This document shows, in pieces, positions 21,201 to 31,535 of a stretch of DNA of 64,000 nt. This DNA comes from Gymnogyps californianus (taxonomy: Eukaryota > Chordata > Aves > Accipitriformes > Cathartidae). The notes below the pieces were generated by a model. It searched no databases and was not told where the DNA came from. It was given only the letters and a program-made list of their open reading frames with translations. Within the stretch, counting starts at the first letter, position 1. Each line of letters starts with the position of its first letter. Where the stretch lies: contig NC_059471.1 in the NCBI RefSeq assembly GCF_018139145.2, positions 214,477,494-214,541,493 of the forward strand, read 5' to 3'. The translations under genes were made by a program, and so were the position numbers.

Positions 21201-24144
21201 TTTGTAACAAATCTAAATTGAGGGCTAATCTACTTAGCACTGTAATGAAAATGAGATAATTCAGTTAAAATAAATGTTACCCTGGACCGGCGTGGGCATG
21301 GGTGTGCGGTTTGACCCAGTGCCTTTTGATTTGCTGCTGTATTAATCTCTGAGCCTGGATGCTGTTTCTCTGATGGTTCCTGTGCAGGAGAGCGAAGATG
21401 ATGAGCCAGATGCGATGGAGGACGAGACGGGAAGCGAGGAAACCAGCTCAGAGCTCCGGGATGACCAGACAGATACCTCTTCTGCCGAGGTCCCCTCTGC
21501 CAGGCCCCAGCGAGCAGTCACCTTGCGGAGCAGCACCGAGTCGGACAGACCTCCTCCCACGGAGAGAGCCCGACGGAGCCGGAGACCGCAGCCCCACTCC
21601 TACGGCGAGGCGGAGAAGTGCACACAAGTCAAGGAAGTGAGTATGTCCCGCTATCGCTCCCGATTAATAGCAATATTCTTCCTAAATTAGCCTTCAGTGC
21701 CAAACCTTCCTCATCTGAGGAGGGCATCCCTGCCCTGGTTCTCCACCCAAGGTTGTTTTCTTTATGAGAGCTTTTGGTTTTTTTGTAGGAAATTAAGCAA
21801 GAAGAAGAAGAGAAGCTCATCCTGGACAGTAATCCATTGGAGTGGACCGTGACTGATGTCGTGAGGTTTATTAAACTGACCGACTGTGCACCCCTTGCCA
21901 AAATATTTCAGGAGCAGGTAGAGGTCTTCATGTAACTCAACTCTTTGTGTCTGTGGTGCTTATTCACATCACAAAAAAAAAGATCAGCACGTACCACCTT
22001 ACTAGCTGGGCCCGGGACCTTGACAAAGAGATTTATGATCAGGCTTTAGATCCCCTCAGGCCAAGCTACAGCAGAAATTTTGGCGAGGCATGGAAACCCT
22101 TGGAAACTTGAACCAGAGCCTTGCCAGATCCTCAGAGAGACCAGAAACACCTCAGCTGGAGCGCTTGTGAAAAGCAGGAGGTTTAGACCTTTCTTGTTCA
22201 TACCAAAGTCCACAGTGCCATCCTTGTGTCACACAGGCATCTTAGTGTACCAACAGATAGTGGTTATTGGTACCTAGCAAGCTGTCTCTCCTGGCCACAT
22301 GGGTTCCACCCTGTTTTAAAATAGTGGACTGGGAAGTAGAAAACTGCTGCTTGAACCCAAAACTGGTTGCCTGAATTTTGTCGCTAACACCTAGATGCTT
22401 TGAGTATGTAGACAGCTACTTCCCATCTACATCCCTCTGAAGATCTGGCATTCAGGCCCTTGGATGACCTAATTTTAGGAGATGCCAAGCATCTCCCTAT
22501 TAAGCAGATAGGTTTGCAGGAGCAGAAGCCAATGCTTTTCATCTCAAGTCAGTGTGAACGTGTAAAATTTATATAGAAACAGCCATTCCTTGGCTAGTGA
22601 GTAGCAGCCGCCGCTGAAAGTAAAGGGCAGCACTAAGAAATCATAGTTAGAAAGAAGCAAGTGTGGTTAATTAGGCCATAGCCGGTGGCAGTCAGTGGTA
22701 CGGCCAACTGCACATTGAACTATCTCTGATTCTTCACCATGAGTAACTCTGTACCCGAGTGCAGCTGCTTTGACTGGGAGAAGTTGAAGTGCGAGTCTAG
22801 AGCAAGGCTGAAACACTCCATAGCAAGATGCTGTAGTCACTGCGTCGCAGCATGCTCCGACCGTTTGTTAATCAGCCTGGAATAACGCCAGGGCTTGAAA
22901 GCCAACCCTGTCTCTCCTTTGCCAAAGAGTTTTATGGGGACTTTAATCGAACACAGATGACTGGAGCTTTTCCTTGTGATTTGCAAGGAAGCTCTGCTGC
23001 AGTGGGCCACGCCATCAAGCTTCAGTGGAGGAAGAACCTGAGCCATGGACAGTCCTGATCAAAGCAGTGCTTAAGGTGTCCAAGTCCTCTTTGTGTTTAA
23101 TGCTGCCTAATCAGGACTGTCCTGGGGAGTTTATGTTGCCTCTGAGTTACAGGGCTTTTTCTGCACTTAGACTCTGATCCTCCCTAAGGGGTAAAAAGCA
23201 TTTTTGTAGCCTGCTCGTCTGCTTCTCAGTCCATTAAAGAATAAAGGGGACTTGAGCTCTTAATTAAGAAGATCATAAAGCCAACAGAAATCCCTAATAA
23301 AATGGGTTTTGTCTGGGGTGCTAGTTCATGGAGTTTGGTGCATAGATATGCCTGAGGGAAGGACGTGACCTCCAGAGGTCCCTTCCAGCCCACACCATTT
23401 TGTGATTCTGGGACATTAGAGATTGCAAGGGCTCCAGGTGGTCCAAGCCCCTCTGTCTTGGTTGTTCAGCAGCTGAAGTGGAACAAGGCAGGTCCTGGGT
23501 GGACCAGGGGACACGGCATGGAGCAAGGCAGACATAAACCTGTGCTGAGCAAATCATGGGCCAAAAGAGCTGGGGGAAGGGTCTGACTTGGCAGTGGGAC
23601 CAGCATCAGTTTCTCCATTCAGCTCCCTCCTGTGTCTCCTGGTGTGCTCTCTGCAGCCTCCCCCTTGTTTGAGTTCCTCAGTCATAAAATGGGACTAATC
23701 AGGTCTCCGTGAACCCTGCAGAGTTTCTTTAGAAAGTGATCCTGCATTTCAGCAGCTGGGAGGCTTTTCCGAAACTGGGGGCAAGGTGAGAGCCTATGAA
23801 GACACACTAGACAACTTCTGAAAAAGTATGAGGTATCCCAGAGAAAGGAGATGGGCAGCATCAAAGTGGAGAAAAGGGCAGAGGACAAAACTGCCTTTAA
23901 TTTTTGGGGCAAGCTTCCCTTCTTGCTTCTCCAGACCTGGTTATGCTTTCTGCCCTTCAGAGTCCACAGACAAAACCATTTTCCCTGTCTTTTTCTTCCC
24001 CAGGACATCGATGGCCAAGCCCTTCTGTTGCTGACGCTGCCCACGGTGCAGGAATGCATGGAGCTGAAGCTTGGTCCAGCCATCAAACTGTGTCACCAGA
24101 TCGAGCGAGTAAAAGTTGCTTTCTATGCACAATACGCCAACTGA
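180..24144 (+). CDS. SFMBT2: SFMBT2, C-terminal part of a spliced coding region (nine exons)
   Basis: Nine exons join with matching phases and no internal stop to give about 409 C-terminal residues. They are collinear with vertebrate SFMBT2 (human protein 894 aa, from memory) from just after the fourth MBT repeat to the final residues [13 protein letters not shown]2 is a nuclear Polycomb-group protein. In the family, MBT repeats bind methylated histone tails, SLED binds DNA and SAM mediates protein contacts, and the protein works with YY1-type PHO-RC complexes in repression. Visible domains in order are the SLED domain (exons from 2059 to 17866), a basic NLS-like stretch (19428 exon), an acidic linker (21388 exon) and SAM (21789 and 24004 exons). 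Introns are 576, 1189, 7479, 7903, 1561, 1787, 152 and 2086 bp. SFMBT1 is the nearest alternative, but residues such as [16 protein letters not shown] and [10 protein letters not shown] favour SFMBT2. The MBT exons are off the left edge. Confidence 0.95.
223..798 (+). other. SFMBT2 intron, 576 bp
   Basis: Bounded by gtaagt and tttaacag. No repeat, RNA gene or other element was recognised inside. Confidence 0.9.
799..869 (+). CDS. SFMBT2: SFMBT2 exon: linker before SLED domain
   Basis: The 71-bp exon lies between tttaacag and a gtaagg donor. It completes Q and reads [18 protein letters not shown] then QPDTT, with the next G split (phase 1). It aligns with the human linker LPPTVPVKKIPHDLC. Both phases fit the exons on either side exactly. 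The segment is Pro-rich with no recognised domain; its function is probably to space the MBT array from the SLED domain. Confidence 0.95.
870..2058 (+). other. SFMBT2 intron, 1.19 kb
   Basis: Bounded by gtaagg and ccttgcag. Unique-looking sequence. A short gctataaagg stretch at about 1,547-1,556 resembles a TATA box but has no supporting context, so no promoter is called. Confidence 0.9.
2059..2198 (+). CDS. SFMBT2: SFMBT2 exon: SLED domain, first part
   Basis: A 140-bp exon with acceptor ttctccttgcag and donor gtacgg. It encodes [20 protein letters not shown] followed by [19 protein letters not shown] and CVLVLKE, almost identical to the start of the SLED domain of SFMBT2. SLED (Scm-like embedded domain) is a DNA-binding fold shared with SCML2, SCMH1 and SFMBT1. 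The paired Cys-Cys and the [13 protein letters not shown] core are typical. The exon ends in phase 0. Confidence 0.97.
4409..4508. promoter_or_regulatory. Candidate intronic regulatory element: octamer plus nested inverted repeats
   Basis: A perfect POU octamer, ATGCAAAT, lies at 4,409-4,416. Downstream, TAAATTATGC (4,466-4,475) pairs with GCATAATTTA (4,480-4,489) around a 4-nt spacer. ATAATTTATCT (4,482-4,492) pairs with AGATAAATTAT (4,498-4,508) around a 5-nt spacer. The central arm is shared, so three copies of one AT-rich homeodomain/POU-like half-site alternate in orientation. Enhancer function is inferred from motif content only. Confidence 0.4.
8709..8760 (+). repeat. A-rich low-complexity tract
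   Basis: A run of A followed by (CAAAA)-like units and a second A-run. It could be a decayed retroposon tail, but no recognisable body precedes it. Confidence 0.8.
9678..9787 (+). CDS. SFMBT2: SFMBT2 exon: SLED domain, second part
   Basis: A 110-bp exon after acceptor ctctcaatag, ending at donor gtaagt. It encodes [19 protein letters not shown] then [17 protein letters not shown], with a phase 2 split Lys. The residues continue the SLED domain of SFMBT2 without a gap. The flanking introns are the two largest in the window, about 7.5 and 7.9 kb. Confidence 0.97.
12767..12820 (+). repeat. Possible ancient amniote repeat relic
   Basis: The segment begins aggcctgatcctctgaattc and continues through tgtaggtattcaac. 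It resembles an old interspersed repeat seen in birds and reptiles that starts GGCCTGATCCTG. Similarity was judged by eye from memory; family assignment is not possible here. Confidence 0.35.
13200..13925 (+). mobile_element. CR1-type LINE fragment, ORF2 reverse-transcriptase region, degraded
   Basis: Translation in shifting frames on the + strand shows CR1 ORF2 hallmarks in order. These are [20 protein letters not shown], then [19 protein letters not shown] (CR1 LxVHKSMGPDGxHPRVL), then [18 protein letters not shown], then [16 protein letters not shown] (the RT motif DFSKAFDTVSH), ending near a remnant of the VPQGSVL motif. In-frame stops, for example at 13,444-13,446, and frameshifts show that it is dead. 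It is 5'-truncated and lacks a clear 3' tail. The orientation is the same as the host gene. The left boundary is uncertain and could extend to about 13,150. Confidence 0.88.
16001..16020 (+). repeat. (ATTC)5 microsatellite
   Basis: Five perfect ATTC units inside the 7.9-kb intron. Confidence 0.95.
17691..17866 (+). CDS. SFMBT2: SFMBT2 exon: SLED domain, C-terminal part
   Basis: A 176-bp exon with a strong acceptor (ctttttttag) and gtgagt donor. After completing the split Lys it encodes 58 codons including [40 protein letters not shown] and [13 protein letters not shown]. The cluster of Cys residues ([11 protein letters not shown]) and the sequence as a whole match the end of the SLED domain. 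It ends in phase 1, with the first base of a Thr codon. Confidence 0.97.
17867..19427 (+). other. SFMBT2 intron, 1.56 kb
   Basis: Bounded by gtgagt and tctccag. The stretch near 18,380-18,420 (gaagttaggcatgtgttcaa) resembles an old amniote repeat also represented at 44,611-44,668. Nothing else was recognised. Confidence 0.9.
18380..18425 (+). repeat. Possible ancient amniote repeat relic
   Basis: The core gttaggcatgtgttcaacac matches the remembered pattern AGTTAAGCATGTGCTTAAG of a repeat common in reptile and bird DNA. It is short and diverged. No boundaries can be set. Confidence 0.35.
19428..19600 (+). CDS. SFMBT2: SFMBT2 exon: basic nuclear-localisation region
   Basis: A 173-bp exon (acceptor catttctccag, donor gag/gtgtgt). 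It encodes [19 protein letters not shown], then [20 protein letters not shown] and [12 protein letters not shown]. The dense Lys/Arg blocks separated by SIFVQ look like a bipartite nuclear localisation signal or a DNA/RNA-binding tail. This stretch is well conserved in SFMBT2. The donor is a weaker GTGTGT. Reading through it gives VCVALG and then a stop at 19619-19621, so intron retention here would remove the acidic linker and SAM domain. Confidence 0.96.
19601..21387 (+). other. SFMBT2 intron, 1.79 kb
   Basis: Bounded by gtgtgt and cctgtgcag. It contains an imperfect local inverted repeat near 19,919-19,948 (tgctagatgctttgcacagcatctagca), with arms TGCTAGATGCT and AGCATCTAGCA. No RNA gene or repeat family was recognised. 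Confidence 0.9.
21388..21636 (+). CDS. SFMBT2: SFMBT2 exon: acidic/Ser-rich linker
   Basis: A 249-bp exon (83 codons) that starts and ends in phase 0, with acceptor cctgtgcag and donor gtgagt. It begins [20 protein letters not shown] and continues through [20 protein letters not shown] to a basic/Pro-rich tail. It is GC-rich compared with the surrounding introns and probably disordered. The [16 protein letters not shown] core is shared with human SFMBT2. The many SE/SD and TD sites make CK2 phosphorylation plausible; that is inference. Because both ends are phase 0, skipping this exon would keep the frame. Confidence 0.95.
21637..21788 (+). other. SFMBT2 short intron, 152 bp
   Basis: Bounded by gtgagt and ttttttgtag. 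It is the smallest intron in the window, and a stop at 21,688-21,690 follows if it is retained. Confidence 0.92.
21789..21917 (+). CDS. SFMBT2: SFMBT2 exon: SAM domain, first half
   Basis: A 129-bp exon (43 codons, phase 0 at both ends) after acceptor ttttttgtag. It encodes an acidic lead ([17 protein letters not shown]) and the start of the sterile alpha motif: [20 protein letters not shown], then KIFQEQ. In Polycomb-group proteins SAM mediates homo- or hetero-oligomerisation. The donor GTAGAG departs from consensus. The upstream intron is only 152 bp. Confidence 0.96.
21918..24003 (+). other. SFMBT2 intron, 2.1 kb, splitting the SAM domain
   Basis: Bounded by gtagag and ttcttccccag. It holds a CR1 3' tail at 23,361-23,411. 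An A-run lies at about 21,973-21,982. No coding signal was seen. Confidence 0.9.
23361..23411 (+). mobile_element. CR1 LINE 3'-end fragment
   Basis: The string tgacctccagaggtccctt, then ccagcccacaccatttt and gtgattctgg is the diagnostic CR1 3' terminus. CR1 elements end in GACCTCCAGAGGTCCCTTCC and then AACC-ATTCTGTG-ATTCTATG-type octamers. The octamers here are imperfect. The element is short and 5'-truncated, the usual CR1 form, and lies in the sense orientation. The upstream limit may extend some tens of bases. Confidence 0.85.
24004..24144 (+). CDS. SFMBT2: SFMBT2 terminal coding exon: SAM domain, second half, with stop codon
   Basis: Acceptor tttttcttccccag precedes [40 protein letters not shown] and YAQYAN, then TGA at 24142-24144. 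[10 protein letters not shown] is the classic SAM helix-junction motif and the segment completes the fold. The C-terminus matches human SFMBT2 closely. The exon continues into the 3' UTR. Confidence 0.97.
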   Translation, partial: DIDGQALLLLTLPTVQECMELKLGPAIKLCHQIERVKVAFYAQYAN

Positions 24145-27100
24145 CTGCACTTCTCCACTTCTTTCTGTTCTCCTTCTTGTTCCCTCTCTTTTTTAACATT
24201 TCAACTTGTTCAAGGGTTTTTTTTTCCCCTATCCCTTTTCTTTTCCAAGAACACGTGGAATTGGAAGCACTGGGAATTAATCTGTAGGGAAGAAAAAAAA
24301 AAAAAAACCACCAGAAAACTAGCAAGAAATTGAACTAATTTTTCTGTACTTGTAAAGCACATCGAAAGACTGCTGGCATCTCTCCTCGTGAGCCTCACCA
24401 ACCCGTTACGCAATGGTGCAAGGCCAGCATGGATCAGATGGTTTGTCATTCATTAAAGCTACCGATGGCAGACGCATTGCCAAGGAGAAGGGTCGGACAT
24501 TTCCAGATGATGATGGTTTGTCTAGGCCAATTTCTGGACATGACCATTTCTTTTTAGCCAACTCTGACACACTTCTTTCATATTGAAATGTAAGTGATCA
24601 TTTGTAGCATTACCTGGGGTTTACTGCAGATTTGATCTTAGTGATCAATGGGCTTTTTTTCTCCCGCCTCTCCAGTCTTACAAAAGGAAAAAGTGTTGTA
24701 TCAGTCGTACGCTGTTTGTTATTCCTGGGTGATTTATGAAAGAGGACTCAACCCACGGTCTCTGTACGGTATCAAACAAAGCTGCAGTGAACTGACAGGG
24801 GTACAAAAAGACCTAGTACGCAGTAACGCGTCCTGAGCCACGCTGGCTGTGCACAATAAGATGAATGTCTCTGTGGTGGGATCTGTACAGTACTGCATTC
24901 TTGTACAGGAACATGCATGAAAGCTTTCATAGTCAAGCCCATCCTCTTAAATCCTAGTCACTTTAAAGACCTGACTTTGGGCCCCACAGGGTGAAAAAAA
25001 AGAAAAGGCTGTTCAGATTTAATGATGAGACTGTGGAGTGAATGCTGGTTTCATTTGTACCTTCATGAATCTGGTTGCTAGGTGGGAATAAAAAAGCATC
25101 AGTCTTTTCAGACTGCGTACACCATGATGCTTTAGACCAGCTGAGGATCCAGCCCAACGCAGTCTGTATAAAGCCTCCAGATTGTCCCAGTGCCACCCTG
25201 GCTAGTGAAACTGGGGGCTTGCTTCATGCCAAGCAGGGTAAGCACCAGAGAGGGTGAAGAAATGGGCTGGACACATTGGGTTTCCCTCAGTTGTGTTTAT
25301 AGGAGAATTATTTCCCATTTACTTTGCAGGGATATATGACCCCATTAGTCCCACATGTTGAGCCTGAATTTGCTGTAACTCAGCAGAGGTTGGCGGCATC
25401 ACAGTGATGTAATATTCTCCCAAAAGCAAGAGCCAAACCGGGACCAAGTCCGAATTTTGCTCTAACTTTAAGGTGTAAGTGAATCCCTCCGTCAAAAAGT
25501 GAATTGGATGGTTTGTGCTGAGTTTTAGCCTGATTTCATAGGAAACCACTGACTTGGGCAGACTTTCATTCTCAAACCATAAACTGACCCCTGTTCCCTG
25601 GCCTCAGGGAACTCAGCTTGGAAATTGTACACAGCTCTGTTACAATGCTGTGATGCCAAAGCCCACTCAGTGAAGACCTCTTCAGAAAGGCATGTCATTT
25701 CTAGCCCTAAATCTGAAGCCAGTGCTTACGGCCAGATAACCCTCACCTCAAGCACATACCATATGGTGACAGCAAACTTGGATCAGATAATCCTGCTGAC
25801 CACTGTGTGCTCAGAAGAACCTACTGACTAACACCAGGCTAGAAAGCTGCTGCTTTCTCCTTCATCAGTTTCCTCCCTAAATTCTTTGGATTAAAGGGGG
25901 AACGCCTCAGAAATAAATATTCTTGACTGCATCCAAATCTGCCCTGCCTTGTGTTAGGCAAGAAGTATTGACTCCGTTTGCCATGCATCACTGAGGAATT
26001 TCTAGTCTATCTTTCAGTGAGTTTCCTGAATTGCCACTGAGGAATGTGATGGGTGCAGCTGCTGCAGGATGGGCCAGATCCTGCCAACTCCTGACACTTC
26101 ATCAAAAATTTTCTCACATGAGAGATCGGCAGGACTGGATCTGTTCTCAGCTGTTGTCTTGTACTGAAGATCTTGTTGTTCAAGTTTTAATCAACTGAAG
26201 GGAAAATTAGTCACCTCTGCATCAAATGGTTTTCTTTTGTTTCTCAGAAATCCAGGAATAGGGTTCTGTAGTGGTGCAGACATTCAAAAACTGGGTTTTA
26301 GACTGGTTTTTCTACTGGCAGTAGCAGTGGACTGTGTCCATGCAACTGGTTTGATAACTACTTTGGATCCCTCTTCGGGTCCCCTAAAAACGTTGTTCCT
26401 TGTTTCGTCTCTGAAGACAAAAGGATTGTGCCCAGCAAAATGAGAGCACGGCTGAGAAAAACAGGGAGGGCACTTCTCCCAGCTCCTCCTTGCTTCAGCC
26501 CAGTCCCTCCAGTGGCTGGCATAACATCTGTCAGCAGGAGATAGCTCCCAAAAGACTGCTGTCAGGAGAACTGGCGTATGAGGACATTTCAAGGAAGGGA
26601 AGCAGAACGGCTGTTTGCTAAACAGCATCCCAGCACTGATCCTTTACTTACCACATCCACCTTCTTCTGAGCATCCTTTGCTGCTCTGATGTTCTTGGAG
26701 TTTCTGGCCACTGGGATTTGTCAGAGACGTTTAACGCTTCCTGGGACACGTTGCAAAAATGTCATTGTTTTCTCCATCAACTTGTAACTGTAGATATTCC
26801 TATGGCAGCTAACTACTCATGGAAGCACAGTGGGGGAGCAGACAGCTGCAGACTCGGAGAGCAACCAGCTCTGATGTTGGCCAAGCAGGGGATGGGTGAA
26901 GCATTGAGCCCAGCACATGGGAGTCTTTACTGATTGTTCAGGGAAGTTAAATCGTATTTAAAACTCACCTATTAAACAAAAAAGAGTTTTAATTTTATCT
27001 TGCGCCGGCTCTTTTGTTTCCTCAGGTTTCTCTCTCCTCACCATTTGTCTTTCAATGTATTGTTCTTCAGGGTCGTCTCATTTATCACTCTCTGTCCTTT

Positions 27101-30100
27101 CAGAGAAGACGATAACCTGAAATCTTTATCCTAAAATTACCTTGAGTGGTAAATGCTTTATTATTTCTTTTAGTCTGCAGGTTGGGAAGAAATAGGGGGT
27201 TGGGCTACTGTTGTCTGTTGCACTGATTGCCTTCCAGAAAAGCTGGAGCTGAACTTCTTAGACAATTTCTTAAGCAAGTGGAAAATGGATGATGTGTAGT
27301 TTAACTGGACAGTATGCTTGGATTGTCACTTATAACTTAGGCAGAAATCAGAAGGAACTATTTACTTTTGCCTGGACTTCATTTCAATTCTGGAACATTA
27401 GCAAGGCTTTGGAGTAAGGTACTTCAAAGGAGATGTTGGAAACCCAATCTTGCTAGGGTAAAATATCACTTTACTTTGCAATGTAGAAGTATAAGCCACT
27501 GGAATTTTTTTTTGGTCCAGCCCTGGTTCTGAGTTAAATTCAGAGCTGGTGCAACTTCACAGATAGACTGATGACATTGGTGAAGCCACATCTTCTTCCC
27601 CACCCCGTTCTGAATTTGGTATCCAAGCCTGAAGTTTATTGTGTTATCAGCTACAAAACGCCACCACTGTGAAGTGCTGAACTCATGGTTATCCAAGACC
27701 ATTACCAAGGCTGTTGCTTTTGGGCTGTTGGATGCTGAACTTCAGCACATTCACACAGACCACTTTTTGCTCCTACAAGAAGAGTGTGTGTTGGCCTGTT
27801 ATTGGCCTCTCTTCAGGCATAGGACCAAGGATGGGCATTTCTGGAGCAGAAATAGGGGGTTGAAGAGTGTTTGGTACCTGCCCATCTTCATCTGCACTGG
27901 CTTCTTTTGAGCTCGCACTCAGTCAGGTTGAACAGATCCATGGGCAGGTCCCTGCTCCCTTCCCAACCCCCTCAGCGCTTACCTTGACAGAATCAGCCAA
28001 TTCCCAGTCTGCAGGCCCGAAGCACCAGTCTCTGAAATTGGATTAAAGCGTTAACTTAGGGGAATGTCCATGATTCCCTGGCTGGTTGTCCTGCCTTCCT
28101 CCTGCTGTCATGGATGCTCCTCTCCCACCTTGAAGAAAAATGCTCTCTTTGGTTTCAGAGCTCTTCTTCCCTTTCCAGCTCAAAAACACAGCTCCCATCC
28201 ACAGTCCCATTTTTTTCTCAATGCCAGGATGACCAAACCTTGGCTTTTTATACCTCTCTAAGGCGTGATGGCCTCTCAGCTCCGAGAAGGATTTCAGGGT
28301 CTCCAGCTCCACCATGGTATCCATATGCAATAGCCCTTGATAGTGTGGTCCTGCAGGGTGCAGAAGACCTCGTAGAAATGCTGTGTGCCCTCAGTAATCA
28401 CTGAAATCAGGGCAAAGGTTACACACCCTGTCCTTAGTGAAGCATCTAGCAGATGCATGTCCTAGCTGAGATGGCCTGACCCACATTGTCAGAGGTATTT
28501 GAATGTCTGCTAGGATTTACAAAGTTTCTCAGTCAGTTAGACACCTAAAATGCATTAATATTTCACTCTGGGGAAACAGCTAATTTGCCTTAAACTGAAA
28601 AGTCACTATTCCTTGGCTTTAACCTTCAACCTTTTGCAGTCCCCAGTCATGTGGTGTGGAGCAAACACCATCTCAGCTCTTTGAAGGCAAACCAGACACT
28701 GTTGGGCTGCCATAATCAACATTTGGTTGCCTGAAAAGCCTGCCTTGGTCTTTTCAGGGCACAAAATTGAATTTCACAGAGCTGCAGTGCCATCTCAATG
28801 TTTTAGAAGCTCGGTACCATCAGGGCACTTCAAATACTTTTTGCTTTTCTGGTGCAGTGTGTCTGGAAAATGATGAACTCAGACTGTTCCTCCCATTTCC
28901 AAATTCAAGTGCCAAAAGAGAACATGCTGCAACTGAACACCATTAAAACCAGCTTTATTACATGTGGATAAATATAGTCTCAAGGGCTCCATTTTGGTGC
29001 TAAGATATGTCACGCTGTATTTTCCATTGCTTGGGATTACAAAGCTGATTCCCTACTCCAGGAAATATTTTCTGTAATCGGCAACGTCTTAAGCATTAGG
29101 ATTTTTTTTTTTTTTCCTTGTGGCTGTAGATTTTTTAACTCGCATCATACACTCAACAAATACCACCGCCCCAATCATGTGAGTTTTGGAGAAGTTTTAT
29201 ACAGTATATTTATGTAAAAACTCTTTCAAAATGTAGGTGCATGTGTATTTTCCCCTCAATAATACTCTTCATCACATCAGCTGACCCAGAACTAAGAGAA
29301 TGTGTTACTCAGGATTTGATCCAGAAGTAACCAAGGTTAGTGGAAGGGTCTTCACAGATGTGTGGGCTGTGGGACCAGGTCATCAGCAAATTTTTTCACT
29401 TAGAAGTCAAAAAGCGTGCAGTTAACATAAAATTTAAACCCCTCCTTCTCCTAGCAGGCAGAAATCCAGCTGAAATCTGCCAGACTTAACAAAGAGGGCT
29501 CATGTCCTTAGGTGCTCATGAACTCCCAATAAAGGAGCAGAAGCATTTAATATTCTCATTTATTCTTTGGTACAATATTCCAGCAAGAAGTGCAAAGTAT
29601 CTTAATGGCTGCAGTTAGAATATGAGGCAGTCGTCAAAGATGAGAGTTTTACAGCCCAGTAGTCCTTTGAATGTCAGCCATCCTGCAGAAGAAGAGTGGT
29701 TTTGCAACAGTTTGGTGCCATGCACTGGAGTTCTCTTGCAGAAGAAGACATGTGAACTGCACAAAAACAACATGGGTCATAGTTTTAAAACACTCACAGC
29801 TTTGCTCTTGCTTTAGTCTTTCATGTTAATTCTTATCTTTAAAAAGGTCTCATGTTCCTGATTTAAAACTCCAGCCTCTGTAATGGCCCGTGGCACAGTA
29901 TACCAGCAAAATACATTTTTATCCATCATCACACTATGGATGAGCACGGGGATGTTTTGTTGACGAGCAGTTAGGTCGGGGGAGACAAGGAGATCCTGCT
30001 TCAACACTTTGTTGAAGGAGTCATCTGCGCAGCCTGAAGGGCAGATGTTTCCCACAGCTCACTGTGAAGGGACAGATGATTCCAGTGATGCTACTGCTGG

Positions 30101-31535
30101 ATAGGTCACGTAGCCCAAGTAGCCTAATGCAGCAGGTCAATTGTCGTATGGCTACCTACCCACAGATATTCCTGGTCTTGATGACTGCCAAGGATGTGGG
30201 AGAGGGGAGGGAGGGTTTCAGGGAAGGAGAGAGGTTGGAGTTCTGGGCTTGAGAGATCTTTGTGGCGAGGGACCTCTCACAACAGGGAAGCACAGCTGTG
30301 GTCGATGAGCATAATTTGTGAAGGCTTCTCTGAGTCTTTTTCACAGCAAAGATGCTTTGAGTCCCAACAGGGGCCAGGTGAGAGGAAGGAAAGAAGCTGG
30401 CAATACACTCAGAGCTACAATGCTGAAAGGTTCATATTTTGTTTTCCCAGTGGAGATACAGAGATTTGGCTCAGGTGGCTCTAGGCTCCTTGGCTGGATA
30501 GTAGGGAAAATCAGTCTTTCTTCCTTGTACCCAACTCGTGTGTGTCTTCTGGGTTTGGGAGCTGAAGAACCTCCTCTTACACCTTTCAGACCTCCATAGG
30601 AAATGTCAGGGGCTAAAACTTGAGCTCTCTCCCATAGAAAAGGTGACATTGCCCTGAGTTCAGATTGTGGGTCTACAAAACACTCTGCTCTGTGTTACGA
30701 TGTGACAGGACGAAAATGATCATTCTCAAGTCCTCCACCTGCTTGTTGCTGCTCCAGTCTCACCGGAGATTATGGTTGTTATATCTGCTTATAAATGTAT
30801 GCATTCAATTTCCCAATCTCTGTTCCGCCAAACCTGGTCAGGATATGCCAACACATGCAGTTATTCCAGCAGCCTTCACCTTCAGGGACCTGCTTGCTAG
30901 AAAACACTCACCTGGGGAACAGTATCATGACGCTTTCATGTACACAAGCAGGGATGTCAAGTACGGCCAGGCATTTGCTGCAGTGTGGTCCAACAGAGGT
31001 GAAAGTCTCAAGTGCAGGCTTTGAAGGGAGTTGAGTCTTCTCATGTGCCATGGTAGGACAAGGCAAGCACTTAAACCCTCCTGTCTCTTATGGAACAACA
31101 GAAATTAGCTCCACAACCAGCAGTTATGGTCCATTCGTGGTGATGCACGTTGGAAACCTTTGAATTGTTTTGCATTCCAATTTGTACTGAAGATTTGATT
31201 CAAACTTTGTGTATATAATCCCTTTGGTGTGTTACAAATATATATGTGTGTGTATATATATGTATATATATGTGTGTGTATATGTATGTGTATATATATA
31301 CATATAAATCAATCAATGCTGGTGTTTTTACTTTTTAAAGTTCACAGGGCAAAGGGCATGTTGTTAGTTTGCTGTAAGATTCTATTCTGTATATATGTTT
31401 TCATGTAAATAAGTGAAAATCTATATTCAGAGTTATATTTTAATTTTTATTCAAAATGAAATAAATCCCCTTTTTACTTGAAACAATTGTAAGCCACGTT
31501 GTTAATAAAGTAACAATAAATCATATCCCTCTCCA
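24145..31535 (+). other. SFMBT2: SFMBT2 probable long 3' UTR
   Basis: No splice signal or further domain is needed after the stop, and no other gene is recognisable up to 31,500. Three AATAAA hexamers occur at 31,460-31,465, 31,504-31,509 and 31,515-31,520, followed by a GT-rich stretch, so the distal cleavage site is probably near 31,530. This gives a UTR of about 7.4 kb. Features inside include an A-run at 24,291-24,307, a T-run at 29,102-29,115, Pumilio-type UGUANAUA motifs at 31,210-31,217 and 31,404-31,411, and a TG/TA tract. Proximal candidates exist, for example ATTAAA near 24,453, so shorter isoforms are possible. Extent is inferred, not shown. Confidence 0.65.
31238..31307 (+). repeat. 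(TG/TA)n simple repeat in 3' UTR
   Basis: About 70 bp of alternating TA and TG steps, for example tatatgtgtgtgtatatata. It is alternating purine/pyrimidine throughout. In the RNA it contains repeated UGUAUAUA words that match the Pumilio consensus UGUANAUA. Confidence 0.9.

Noticed and set aside
2199..24003. Possible intronic miRNA cluster, as in rodent Sfmbt2
   Set aside because: The large miRNA cluster in an Sfmbt2 intron is rodent-specific. I saw no tandem array of 60-80-nt hairpins in these introns.
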